NCBI RefSeq assembly: GCF_000093085.1
Contig: NC_014219.1
Coordinates: 930,001-994,000, forward strand
Direction: 5' to 3'
DNA length: 64,000 nt
Origin: [Bacillus] selenitireducens MLS10
Lineage (GTDB): Bacteria; Bacillota; Bacilli; Bacillales; Salisediminibacteriaceae
The notes beneath the pieces are model-generated. The model saw only the letters and a list, made by a program, of their open reading frames with translations, was not told the origin of the DNA and made no database searches. A program made the position numbers and the translations under genes. Positions 55,501-64,000 of this stretch are shown in pieces. Each line of letters starts with the position of its first letter. Within the stretch, counting starts at the first letter, position 1.

Positions 55501-55602
55501 TTCTTGGAAGATATGCATCCATCCAAATCGTAAACCTGTGAAAACAATGAGGCAGGCAGTAAAGATAAGTAAAATTGTACGGACCGATTTGATGGTTGGC
55601 AT
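52579..55602 (-). CDS. 7TM hybrid histidine kinase with two transmitter modules
   Basis: 1007 residues. After an N-terminal membrane segment (TILLIFTACLIVFTGLRFGW) comes a periplasmic-type 7TMR-DISM extracellular domain (about 40-200: YRLSGEWRFFPNE), then seven membrane segments (about 210-405). HisKA has the phospho-His near 438 in ANTAHELRNPLHGM; the first ATPase has NLMHNAVKFT, DTGTGIP and GIGLGLNIS. A receiver domain follows (about 690-805; Asp in DLVISDVMMPVMSG). A second, LytS-type kinase ends it: RPHFLYNTLNAIASL near 824 and an ATPase with ENAINHGAL, ISDNGPG and GIGLVNAHRRM. The ligand is unknown; DISM domains often bind carbohydrates. RBS AAAGGA before ATG. Confidence 0.93.
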   Translation of the reverse strand: MPTIKSVRTILLIFTACLIVFTGLRFGWMHIFQEESFAEVTDGYLDMSGASFDDDRIYRLSGEWRFFPNERILPENIPDTHETQPVPESWYHDAMDTGDNLLGEATYMLTLKLPSNLDSDIGLRFYEINTAAEIYANGELIYTFNDLDTEPGTRGMDYGPVDVSFHPDDADELELLVIVTNHTLGMRGGLERDVLIGSSETIDSIASVSKGLQLAAGLILLLHALYAFVLYVLSRERKNNLLLLFGLMLFMFASGVFLDDEVLLTLPVSLPLSLKILLTVFVLTLYVMFLIVSVIVKLPKIVMKTVSVFFVSYAVVALIFPIDQYLTFTIVTMMMFPLFILTMITLTVRSILHGNQYGYFILAFLLAYTSNSLWGVLIKLNVLQFPFYPADFVFSMMALMGLVLKQHSDITKENRHQANIIIQNEANKDQFLANTAHELRNPLHGMLTITDTILDQLQTKPKEAIREELELNRKIGNQMKFILDDLRDFTLLKESRIRLHPEPVNAASTARTIADILRYQIVSKDVRISVYADENLPMIHADQERFFQIIYNLMHNAVKFTDQGEVSITIAHSNNPDSLSIKITDTGTGIPSSDLDRLMQPYEQGADPIMGGIGLGLNISRELTRLHDGCFTMTSEEGAGTAVQLQWPVSKDVQGVNGTPLVEQPPSTSLEQPAREKEEAKKDLRHLLIVDDDPVNIDLIGRALESDYRITKATSGESALNLLTANQFDLVISDVMMPVMSGYKFTEEIRKQYDLVTLPVLLLTARYHAADIISGFEAGANDYVSKPVEISELKARVKTLTDMKHSAFKQIETEAALLQSQIRPHFLYNTLNAIASLGQTDPDRMTDLLFEFGDYLKFSFRIPEISGLVTLEEEMNLIRPYLFIEQTRFQNRLHVTVDIADEQDIYVPRLAIQTLVENAINHGALKSKGTGEVHFYARRSSEGSFITISDNGPGKAEELRKRLTNETEHSIGIGLVNAHRRMKTINHEGLLIENRPEGGIIIRINLP

Positions 55603-55938
55603 AGGCTTATCCTTTCATAATGGAGGTGAGCGACGGTTGAATACCTTGAATATCAAACACGGTTTATGATTGTCTGAAGGTCATCAGCGGCAGGACTTTG
55701 TAATGATAACTTTACCTTACAGGGTGGCTTCTTTCAATCGAAAGTTTGACTCCTTGTTTACGGGGGTTTGAAGGGAATGTTCATATAGTGGACTTAGGTC
55801 TGACCCTTCGCGGTCATTAATGCTTATTTATTACATTTTCGCAAAGTGACTGTCGATATTAAATGATACCGTGGCGAAATTCTTATTCATCTTCAAAATA
55901 GATTGGTTAACAGATGTAATCATGGCTCATTAAGTTTT
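55603..55938. other. Intergenic region upstream of the hybrid kinase
   Basis: AT-rich with no convincing gene on either strand. It should contain the kinase promoter on the minus strand, but no clear hexamer pair was found. Confidence 0.5.
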
Positions 55939-56017
55939 TTTATCATCACTAGGCGAGAAGACTCCATCTGATTCGCGATACGGGCGTCAGCCCAGCGATT
56001 CAGGTGGAGAGGAATTG
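55939..56017 (+). repeat. 79-bp repeat, copy B (solo TnpB-element end)
   Basis: Matches copy A at 49581-49659 at 77 of 79 positions, including the long hairpin, but has no tnpB after it. It is fused to a coding fragment (56018 onward). Confidence 0.85.
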
Positions 56018-56195
56018 ACCGCTGAACTGGTCTACAGAACACTTCGATTTTGATCAAACCGATTATACTGAGTACCGACTCCAAAGCGAACGATTTGTAG
56101 AATTGATGGTAGCCGGTCTGTTTACCGATCAGAACTCCGGTGCCGAAATAGGCGAACATATAGTTCGTGAAAAGTGGGACAGATACTCAAGATAA
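56018..56195 (+). pseudogene. 3' end of an unknown gene beside the solo repeat
   Basis: Immediately after the repeat one frame reads STEHFDFDQTDYTEYRLQSE, ERFVELMVAGLFTDQ and EHIVREKWDRYSR to TAA at 56193-56195, followed by a strong terminator. The composition is coding-like and the 5' part is missing, so the insertion or a later deletion removed it. The family is not recognised. Confidence 0.5.
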
Positions 56196-56203
56196 ACATT
56201 TTT

Positions 56204-56252
56204 AACAGAAACAACCTACCAATCATTTTAGAGTGGCAGGTTGTTTCTGTTT
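56204..56252 (+). terminator. Rho-independent terminator
   Basis: AACAGAAACAACCTACC (56204-56220) pairs with GGCAGGTTGTTTCTGTT (56235-56251) with one mismatch. It ends the coding fragment and insulates the surface-protein gene. Confidence 0.9.
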
Positions 56253-56428
56253 AATGAGCTTAGATTTCTCTTGTATAGAATTTGTATAGTAGCCGGGAGT
56301 AGTATTAGATCAACACTAATAGTTGTATTGCATGAGTACTAAAGTCACTGTTGGCTCTTGTCTGTAAAGTTGTTGGAATCGAATAAATTCAACGCTAACT
56401 GTTTTGTAGTAAGAAAAGGGGGATAATT

Positions 56429-59400
56429 ATGAAAGCGAATCGATTTGTATCATGGGTACTGATTTTATTACTGATCTTCCCACTGATCACGCCTGCTATG
56501 CAAGTTACAGCAGAAGATAATGATGGAAAGGGGGAAGATGTTGAACTTGAGCTGTTCACAGAGGAAGAAACGAGTCTGGAAGAGGACGGCTTAGAGGATC
56601 GTTCGAAAGAAACAAATGAACCTGCCTCTGACGAAGAATTATCTTCGCAGAATGCGTCATCAGGCGAGGGCAATGAGGAAGAAGAGACTGGCTTAGAAGA
56701 GAACGTGTCAGAAAATGATTCCGAAGAAACAAATGAACAGACAGCTGATAACGAATCATCTCAGGATGTTTTATCGAGCGCCAGTGAAGAAGAAATAACC
56801 GATGATTCATTTACTTCAGAAGAGAGTAAGGACGAATTAATTGAGACTGCAGATACTTCTGACAGTACGAGTCTCGTGATATCGTCGGATGATGATAAAG
56901 ATCAATACTGGACTGGGGAACGCGCAAATTTAAGAGCACTGATAGATATTAGTACACTGGAAGAAGATCAAGATGGTGCGTTTCTGGAAATCAGGTTCCC
57001 TGAACAATATATAGAAAACGTTATCGCGTCTGATATTGGGCTGCAAGAATCTAAAACGATAGAGTCAATCGATGGTTATAAGGTTATCCGGTATAATCTC
57101 CAAAGAATTACTGGTGGGTTGCAAGTGCAGATCCCATTTGCCGTTGTTTCAAAGAACGGTGAAACACCAGGCGGGTACAAACTTCCTGTATCTGCCGCTT
57201 TGTTTAATCAAGACGGTGAGGTTTTAAACGAATCTCAAGAGTTAGAGCTTACTTATAACGTAGGTGAATCGAGACTGGAAAAATCGGTTCAAACCACATT
57301 TGGGGACACTATTCGTTTCGAATCTCGAAATGGTGTTGAAGTATATGGATTGGGACTGGATCCGAATGATCCTACAAGAATCGATCCAAATAGTGATACG
57401 TATGTAAACTTTAGATTTCGAATGAACTCCAGTGGTCCGAGCAGACCAAATCAAACGGGAAGTAGATTCTACGAAACATTTACTATCGTAGACACGTTAC
57501 CCACTGGAGCTGTATTCGATCAAGAGGCTAATCCGGCATGGATATATAATGAAGAGAATCATACAGCTACGTTCATCTCGCCTGAAGGCAGTTATCGATT
57601 TCCGGGCGCACTGGTAGAAGTTCCAAATTTGAAACTTAGATTTCCCGGGCAGGCAATCAGAACAAACGTAACGAACAGGGCTGAAATAACTGCAGTTCCA
57701 CTTAATTCTCCTGAAGATTTGGATGAACCTGACGTGGTCAGCGAAGACCCCATCACGTTCCAATTTGGCGACAAGCCTTTAGGACCACTGTTCGATAAAA
57801 TTGTAGATGGTGCCATAGCTGGCCAGCAGGAATCGCCTGAACCAAGGATGATTTTAGACTTAGACAGTGAAAAATCAGAAGAGTTTACCTATAAGATCCG
57901 TATGCGAAACAATGCCACAGTAAACATGAACAATATCCAAATTAGAGATTTTGATTTAGATGAACGAATGATGTTTAAAAGAGTCGTATTTCCAACAAAC
58001 ACGATGTTTGAAGGTGCATTTCGTTTAATCTCCATAAAAGAAGATGGGACCTCCGAAGTTGTTGTAACGGATGTAACGATGCCAAATGATGGTTTATTAT
58101 CGATAGATATGCCAGAAGACACGGTAGAGTTCATTTTTGAGTCATTGGATGGCGCTTACATGAGTCAAAGTTTTAATTTTTTTGAAATGTCTGTAGTTGT
58201 AGAATTGAAAGACCCTGAAAATGTTTTTTTTGACGAAAATGCCGATACAAACAGACTCTGGAATTATGCAGAATTAACGACGGGATTCGAAGGCCTTCCA
58301 AGTGATACAACCATGGTAGAGAGTGATCAAGATTATTTCTTCCTGACGCCTTACGATCCTATGGTACAAGTAGCTAAAGACAGGTTCGGAGGTACTGCAA
58401 CGAGATTTATTGGAGATATAGTTAATTACCGCATAAGAGTGTTCTCCCCGGCAGTGAACGCTGTTCACACAGATGATTCAATAGAGGCACAGTACATCTT
58501 GGATTTATTGCCTCGAGGCGTCGAATACGTTCAAGGCAGTTCGCGGATCGGTTACTCATCTGATCATCCGGAAAGAGAGAGTGCATATATATGGCCTGAC
58601 CCTGAAGTTATTGAGAATTATAAAAATACCGGAAGAACAGCTGTAAAGTGGACGTTCTCAGACTCGATTCCTGGGAACTTAACTCCAGGGAGATTCTCAG
58701 ATGGGGAAAGAATGGAGTACTTCGTCATAAATTATCAAACAAGAATTACTGCATTAGCCCAAGAGGGTACCAATAGAAACGATGTATATATGATATGGGA
58801 AAATAATGAGGACATAAAGCCGGTTAACTCACGAGCTGATTCCATGGATATTGATGGTGATGGCAACACCCAGGAGCGCATCGCTCACGCTCAGGCAACG
58901 TTCTCTTACACCGCGCCAAGAGAAACAGTTATAACAAAGCGGGTAAAGGGTTCCTTAGATCAAGCCTTTGTATCGAATCCAAATAGTGGATTGACGGTAC
59001 CTGATGGAGCGGGGGCGTATGAACTGATTGTTCTGAACAGTTCAGATCGTGACTTAGACTCGTTTTCATTGATAGATGCCTTACCTCGAGTTGGAGATCA
59101 GAGGTTAGTCAAAAATAATAATGGTGTTCTATTAAACAGAAACAGTGAATACCCGGTTTTACTCGATGGGCCGATTGAAGTCCCTGATGAATTCACAGTT
59201 TATTACAATACCGATGACCCTGTCGGAGATGCTGCGGTATATGAAGCACAGTCAGGCTGGACAACGGAGGTATCCGATTACAGAAGCATAAGAGGATTTA
59301 AAATCGTGCTGAGTGATGGTAACACGGTCGGAACCAACGAGTTAATTACTATAGAAGTACCGATCTATGTTGAAGATACGGACACCTTATCATTCAATGA

Positions 59401-62400
59401 TGAAGCAGTTAATTCATTTGCATTAAGTACAAATCAGGGTAGCTACATCGAATCCAACTTAGTTCGTCTCAGAGTAAGACCCGAAGCGGCTAATCCTGAT
59501 TTAACGGTTGAAAAGTCGGCTAAGGTAATGCAAGCAAGTGAAAATGGTGGTCCAGGTGCTCCAGGTGCTCCAGGTCGTCCAAGTGCACCTTTATCAGTAA
59601 CAGGATTTTCAGAAAGTGAAACATCTATATCTAACCTAAGCGAAGATAGATATAATGAAATTGGTGATGTCATCGAGTATATAATCCGAGCAGCTAATAC
59701 AGGAGATTCCGTTCTGTATAATGTAGGAATAACTGATGATAAAGAAGGATTATTTAGTACGAGCTACGCTGTATTTAACTCTGACGGAGAATCGACAGGT
59801 AATACTGTTACGAATGGTCAAGTGACATTGGAGCCCGGTCAATATCTACAAATGAGAGCTTTATATTCAGTCACTGCTGAAGATGTAGAAGCTGGACAAA
59901 TTATAAATACAGCTTCTGGAGAGGGTGTTCCTGGAATAGGAGAGCCCCCGGTAAATGATGACGATGATGCGATCGTGTATGGCGAACAAACTCCGGCAAT
60001 TGCACTTGAGAAAACGGCAGACAGAGATGCATTAGTGGTCGGAGAAGACGTCACTTATACCTTCACGGCAACGAATACGGGAAATGTGACATTGGCAGAC
60101 GTAGTGATCACAGATCCGTTAACGGGGCTATCTGCCATCACGTATCTCACGATTGATGATGAAACGCTCGAAGACGGTGATGCGATTACGATGCATCCAG
60201 GCCAAGTCCTTGTCGCTGAAGCGGCTTATACAGTGACACAGGAAGACCTAAACGCCGGCAGCTTGTATAATTTGGCGACGGTAAGTGGAACACCGGAAGA
60301 CCCGGACGCACCTGAAGTGAGCGATGACGATGATCATACGATCACAGGCGAACAAACTCCGGCAATTGCACTTGAGAAAACGGCAGACAGAGATGCATTA
60401 GTGGTTGGAGAAGACGTCACTTATACCTTCACGGCAACGAATACGGGAAATGTGACATTGACAGACGTAGTGATCACAGATCCGTTAACGGGGCTATCTG
60501 CCATCACGTATCTCACGATTGATGATGAAACGCTCGAAGACGGTGATGCGATTACGATGCATCCAGGCCAAGTCCTTGTCGCTGAAGCGACTTATACAGT
60601 GACACAGGAAGACCTAAACGCCGGCAGCTTGTATAATTTGGCGACGGTAAGTGGAACACCGGAAGACCCGGACGCACCTGAAGTGAGCGATGACGATGAT
60701 CATACGATCACAGGCGAACAAACTCCGGCAATTGCACTTGAGAAAACGGCAGACAGAGATGCATTAGTGGTTGGAGAAGACGTCACTTATACCTTCACGG
60801 CAACGAATACGGGAAATGTGACATTGACAGACGTAGTGATCACAGATCCGTTAACGGGGCTATCTGCCATCACGTATCTCACGATTGATGATGAAACGCT
60901 CGAAGACGGTGATGCGATTACGATGCATCCAGGCCAAGTCCTTGTCGCTGAAGCGACTTATACAGTGACACAGGAAGACCTAAACGCCGGCAGCTTGTAT
61001 AATTTGGCGACGGTAAGTGGAACACCGGAAGACCCGGACGCACCTGAAGTGAGCGATGACGATGATCATACGATCACAGGCGAACAAACTCCGGCAATTG
61101 CACTTGAGAAAACGGCAGACAGAGATGCATTAGTGGTCGGAGAAGACGTCACTTATACCTTCACGGCAACGAATACGGGAAATGTGACATTGACAGACGT
61201 AGTGATCACAGATCCGTTAACGGGGCTATCTGCCATCACGTATCTCACGATTGATGATGAAACGCTCGAAGACGGTGACGCGATTACGATGCATCCAGGC
61301 CAAGTCCTTGTCGCTGAAGCGACTTATACAGTGACACAGGAAGACCTAAACGCCGGCAGCTTGTATAATTTGGCGACGGTAAGTGGAACACCGGAAGACC
61401 CGGACGCACCTGAAGTGAGCGATGACGATGATCATACGATCACAGGCGAACAAACTCCGGCAATTGCACTTGAGAAAACGGCAGACAGAGATGCATTAGT
61501 GGTTGGAGAAGACGTCACTTATACCTTCACGGCAACGAATACGGGAAATGTGACATTGACAGACGTAGTGATCACAGATCCGTTAACGGGGCTATCTGCC
61601 ATCACGTATCTCACGATTGATGATGAAACGCTCGAAGACGGTGATGCGATTACGATGCATCCAGGCCAAGTCCTTGTCGCTGAAGCGGCTTATACAGTGA
61701 CACAGGAAGACCTAAACGCCGGCAGCTTGTATAATTTGGCGACGGTAAGTGGAACGCCGGAAGACCCGGACGCACCTGAAGTGAGCGATGACGATGATCA
61801 TACGATCACAGGCGAACAAACTCCGGCAATTGCACTTGAGAAAACGGCAGACAGAGATGCATTAGTGGTCGGAGAAGACGTCACTTATACCTTCACGGCA
61901 ACGAATACGGGAAATGTGACATTGACAGACGTAGTGATCACAGATCCGTTAACGGGGCTATCTGCCATCACGTATCTCACGATTGATGATGAAACGCTCG
62001 AAGACGGTGATGCGATTACGATGCATCCAGGCCAAGTCCTTGTCGCTGAAGCGGCTTATACAGTGACACAGGAAGACCTAAACGCCGGCAGCTTGTATAA
62101 TTTGGCGACGGTAAGTGGAACACCGGAAGACCCGGACGCACCTGAAGTGAGCGATGACGATGATCATACGATCACAGGCGAACAAACTCCGGCAATTGCA
62201 CTTGAGAAAACGGCAGACAGAGATGCATTAGTGGTCGGAGAAGACGTCACTTATACCTTCACGGCAACGAATACGGGAAATGTGACATTGACAGACGTAG
62301 TGATCACAGATCCGTTAACGGGGCTATCTGCCATCACGTATCTCACGATTGATGATGAAACGCTCGAAGACGGTGATGCGATTACGATGCATCCAGGCCA

Positions 62401-64000
62401 AGTCCTTGTCGCTGAAGCGGCTTATACAGTGACACAGGAAGACCTAAACGCCGGCAGCTTGTATAATTTGGCGACGGTAAGTGGAACACCGGAAGACCCG
62501 GACGCACCTGAAGTGAGCGATGACGATGATCATACGATCACAGGCGAACAAACTCCGGCAATTGCACTTGAGAAAACGGCAGACAGAGATGCATTAGTGG
62601 TCGGAGAAGACGTCACTTATACCTTCACGGCAACGAATACGGGAAATGTGACATTGACAGACGTAGTGATCACAGATCCGTTAACGGGGCTATCTGCCAT
62701 CACGTATCTCACGATTGATGATGAAACGCTCGAAGACGGTGATGCGATTACGATGCATCCAGGCCAAGTCCTTGTCGCTGAAGCGACTTATACAGTGACA
62801 CAGGAAGACCTAAACGCCGGCAGCTTGTATAATTTGGCGACGGTAAGTGGAACACCGGAAGACCCGGACGCACCTGAAGTGAGCGATGACGATGATCATA
62901 CGATCACAGGCGAACAAACTCCGGCAATTGCACTTGAGAAAACGGCAGACAGAGATGCATTAGTGGTCGGAGAAGACGTCACTTATACCTTCACGGCAAC
63001 GAATACGGGAAATGTGACATTGACAGACGTAGTGATCACAGATCCGTTAACGGGGCTATCTGCCATCACGTATCTCACGATTGATGATGAAACGCTCGAA
63101 GACGGTGATGCGATTACGATGCATCCAGGCCAAGTCCTTGTCGCTGAAGCGGCTTATACAGTGACACAGGAAGACCTAAACGCCGGCAGCTTGTATAATT
63201 TGGCGACGGTAAGTGGAACACCGGAAGACCCGGACGCACCTGAAGTGAGCGATGACGATGATCATACGATCACAGGCGAACAAACTCCGGCAATTGCACT
63301 TGAGAAAACGGCAGACAGAGATGCATTAGTGGTCGGAGAAGACGTCACTTATACCTTCACGGCAACGAATACGGGAAATGTGACATTGACAGACGTAGTG
63401 ATCACAGATCCGTTAACGGGGCTATCTGCCATCACGTATCTCACGATTGATGATGAAACGCTCGAAGACGGTGATGCGATTACGATGCATCCAGGCCAAG
63501 TCCTTGTCGCTGAAGCGGCTTATACAGTGACACAGGAAGACCTAAACGCCGGCAGCTTGTATAATTTGGCGACGGTAAGTGGAACACCGGAAGACCCGGA
63601 CGCACCTGAAGTGAGCGATGACGATGATCATACGATCGGGGTTATTGAATCAAATGCAAACGTTGCGTTAACCAAGGTGAATGAAGAAGGAGACCGTCTT
63701 GAAGGTGCCGTCTTTGAATTGCGTAACGAAGATGGAGAAGTCATTTCATCAGCGCACAGTACAGACGAAAATGGGCAGGTTTTCATTTATGGGTTATCGG
63801 ATGGCGAATATTCATTCGTTGAAACAAAAGCACCAGAGGGTTACATCCTAGATGAAACACCGATTGTGTTTACTGTAAACACACTTCAAGAAACGCTTAT
63901 TGAATTGGATGTCCTGAATGTAAGAGAAGTCGAAGAATCAACAGAGGTTCCCGAAACAACTGATCCGGTGAATCCACCGGAATCAGGTTCGACAACACCC
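56429..64000 (+). CDS. Giant repeat-rich surface adhesin-like protein (3' end outside window)
   Basis: 2524 codons are visible with no stop. RBS AAGGGGGA before ATG 56429; signal peptide (WVLILLLIFPLITPAMQVTA). A very acidic Ser/Glu/Asp-rich region (about 30-150) precedes beta-sandwich domains of the Cna/SdrG adhesin type (about 150-480) and DUF11-type modules (FTIVDTLPTGAVFDQ; DLDSFSLIDALPRVGDQ; ADVVITDPLTGLSAIT). Residues about 1185-2404 are ten near-identical 122-residue repeats. A Cna_B/SpaA-like module follows (LTKVNEEGDRLEGAVFELRN, FVETKAPEGYIL), with the Lys and Glu expected for an isopeptide bond. The end visible is a Pro/Thr-rich linker, so an LPXTG or SLH anchor may follow. Confidence 0.88.
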   Translation, partial: MKANRFVSWVLILLLIFPLITPAMQVTAEDNDGKGEDVELELFTEEETSLEEDGLEDRSKETNEPASDEELSSQNASSGEGNEEEETGLEENVSENDSEETNEQTADNESSQDVLSSASEEEITDDSFTSEESKDELIETADTSDSTSLVISSDDDKDQYWTGERANLRALIDISTLEEDQDGAFLEIRFPEQYIENVIASDIGLQESKTIESIDGYKVIRYNLQRITGGLQVQIPFAVVSKNGETPGGYKLPVSAALFNQDGEVLNESQELELTYNVGESRLEKSVQTTFGDTIRFESRNGVEVYGLGLDPNDPTRIDPNSDTYVNFRFRMNSSGPSRPNQTGSRFYETFTIVDTLPTGAVFDQEANPAWIYNEENHTATFISPEGSYRFPGALVEVPNLKLRFPGQAIRTNVTNRAEITAVPLNSPEDLDEPDVVSEDPITFQFGDKPLGPLFDKIVDGAIAGQQESPEPRMILDLDSEKSEEFTYKIRMRNNATVNMNNIQIRDFDLDERMMFKRVVFPTNTMFEGAFRLISIKEDGTSEVVVTDVTMPNDGLLSIDMPEDTVEFIFESLDGAYMSQSFNFFEMSVVVELKDPENVFFDENADTNRLWNYAELTTGFEGLPSDTTMVESDQDYFFLTPYDPMVQVAKDRFGGTATRFIGDIVNYRIRVFSPAVNAVHTDDSIEAQYILDLLPRGVEYVQGSSRIGYSSDHPERESAYIWPDPEVIENYKNTGRTAVKWTFSDSIPGNLTPGRFSDGERMEYFVINYQTRITALAQEGTNRNDVYMIWENNEDIKPVNSRADSMDIDGDGNTQERIAHAQATFSYTAPRETVITKRVKGSLDQAFVSNPNSGLTVPDGAGAYELIVLNSSDRDLDSFSLIDALPRVGDQRLVKNNNGVLLNRNSEYPVLLDGPIEVPDEFTVYYNTDDPVGDAAVYEAQSGWTTEVSDYRSIRGFKIVLSDGNTVGTNELITIEVPIYVEDTDTLSFNDEAVNSFALSTNQGSYIESNLVRLRVRPEAANPDLTVEKSAKVMQASENGGPGAPGAPGRPSAPLSVTGFSESETSISNLSEDRYNEIGDVIEYIIRAANTGDSVLYNVGITDDKEGLFSTSYAVFNSDGESTGNTVTNGQVTLEPGQYLQMRALYSVTAEDVEAGQIINTASGEGVPGIGEPPVNDDDDAIVYGEQTPAIALEKTADRDALVVGEDVTYTFTATNTGNVTLADVVITDPLTGLSAITYLTIDDETLEDGDAITMHPGQVLVAEAAYTVTQEDLNAGSLYNLATVSGTPEDPDAPEVSDDDDHTITGEQTPAIALEKTADRDALVVGEDVTYTFTATNTGNVTLTDVVITDPLTGLSAITYLTIDDETLEDGDAITMHPGQVLVAEATYTVTQEDLNAGSLYNLATVSGTPEDPDAPEVSDDDDHTITGEQTPAIALEKTADRDALVVGEDVTYTFTATNTGNVTLTDVVITDPLTGLSAITYLTIDDETLEDGDAITMHPGQVLVAEATYTVTQEDLNAGSLYNLATVSGTPEDPDAPEVSDDDDHTITGEQTPAIALEKTADRDALVVGEDVTYTFTATNTGNVTLTDVVITDPLTGLSAITYLTIDDETLEDGDAITMHPGQVLVAEATYTVTQEDLNAGSLYNLATVSGTPEDPDAPEVSDDDDHTITGEQTPAIALEKTADRDALVVGEDVTYTFTATNTGNVTLTDVVITDPLTGLSAITYLTIDDETLEDGDAITMHPGQVLVAEAAYTVTQEDLNAGSLYNLATVSGTPEDPDAPEVSDDDDHTITGEQTPAIALEKTADRDALVVGEDVTYTFTATNTGNVTLTDVVITDPLTGLSAITYLTIDDETLEDGDAITMHPGQVLVAEAAYTVTQEDLNAGSLYNLATVSGTPEDPDAPEVSDDDDHTITGEQTPAIALEKTADRDALVVGEDVTYTFTATNTGNVTLTDVVITDPLTGLSAITYLTIDDETLEDGDAITMHPGQVLVAEAAYTVTQEDLNAGSLYNLATVSGTPEDPDAPEVSDDDDHTITGEQTPAIALEKTADRDALVVGEDVTYTFTATNTGNVTLTDVVITDPLTGLSAITYLTIDDETLEDGDAITMHPGQVLVAEATYTVTQEDLNAGSLYNLATVSGTPEDPDAPEVSDDDDHTITGEQTPAIALEKTADRDALVVGEDVTYTFTATNTGNVTLTDVVITDPLTGLSAITYLTIDDETLEDGDAITMHPGQVLVAEAAYTVTQEDLNAGSLYNLATVSGTPEDPDAPEVSDDDDHTITGEQTPAIALEKTADRDALVVGEDVTYTFTATNTGNVTLTDVVITDPLTGLSAITYLTIDDETLEDGDAITMHPGQVLVAEAAYTVTQEDLNAGSLYNLATVSGTPEDPDAPEVSDDDDHTIGVIESNANVALTKVNEEGDRLEGAVFELRNEDGEVISSAHSTDENGQVFIYGLSDGEYSFVETKAPEGYILDETPIVFTVNTLQETLIELDVLNVREVEESTEVPETTDPVNPPESGSTTP
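59981..63640 (+). repeat. Ten 366-bp tandem repeats
   Basis: Units begin at 59981, 60347, 60713, 61079, 61445, 61811, 62177, 62543, 62909 and 63275, each starting GGCGAACAAACTCCGGCAAT. They are almost identical, with only scattered changes (for example GCGGCT/GCGACT and GGTCGG/GGTTGG). Each encodes a DUF11-like 122-residue module ending in an acidic SDDDDH stretch. Confidence 0.96.

Noticed and set aside
59981-63640. Regular repeats that might suggest a CRISPR array
   Set aside because: Units are 366 bp with no unique spacers and remain in one coding frame; they are protein repeats.

Overview
The window looks like a chromosomal segment of a low-to-mid GC Gram-positive bacterium of the Bacillaceae, probably a halophilic or alkaliphilic one. 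This is inference from strong AGGAGG ribosome-binding sites with many TTG/GTG starts, very acidic exported proteins (Asp/Glu-rich), six S-layer-homology (SLH) surface proteins, a poly-gamma-glutamate capsule operon and Bacillus-type cell-wall hydrolases. The genus was not determined. No rRNA, tRNA or CRISPR array was seen.

Layout. 1-8580: 3' end of an SLH protein, a lipoprotein, a TcaA-like zinc-ribbon membrane protein, an IS3-family element, and two more zinc-ribbon proteins, one polytopic. 8581-11500: an insertion-sequence graveyard, with an IS3 relic interrupted by a frameshifted IS66 element, then a 55-bp palindrome. 11684-19232 (minus): a 1952-residue polysaccharide lyase family 8 SLH enzyme and an SLH-CAP protein. 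19404-20510 (minus): an HD-GYP regulator translationally coupled to a 53-residue exported peptide. 20767-24371: an orphan solute-binding lipoprotein, a polytopic membrane protein and an unknown protein. 24487-28170: a subtilisin-like protease with near-identical 90-residue repeats and SLH domains. 28486-36456: two paralogous coiled-coil NlpC/P60 hydrolases (the second decayed) flanking a frameshifted SLH nucleotidase, a HAD relic, a YeiH-type transporter and a LysR regulator. 36571-41543 (minus): capBCAD, the poly-gamma-glutamate synthesis, export and anchoring operon. 41702-43408: an IS200/IS605-group TnpB element with a divergent ribbon-helix-helix gene, inserted in a small gene. 43569-49186: a small membrane protein, a histidyl-tRNA synthetase with a peptide-type attenuator, a LamG-like SLH protein and a lipoprotein. 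49581-51432: a second TnpB element of the zinc-finger-less type, which truncates a small membrane protein gene. 51962-55602: a lone receiver protein and a 7TM hybrid histidine kinase, convergent. 56429-64000: a giant surface protein with ten 366-bp repeats, cut by the right edge.

The common theme is the cell envelope: SLH enzymes held on the wall (lyase, protease, nucleotidase, CAP protein), wall hydrolases, a capsule and a long adhesin-like stalk. Four genes are broken by frameshift or stop (IS66 tnpC, SLH nucleotidase, second NlpC/P60 gene, HAD relic), and mobile elements have cut or joined others. The most interesting points are the HD-GYP/peptide pair, the His-codon leader peptide and attenuator before hisS, the RHH gene and operator inside a TnpB element, and the long homogenised repeats.
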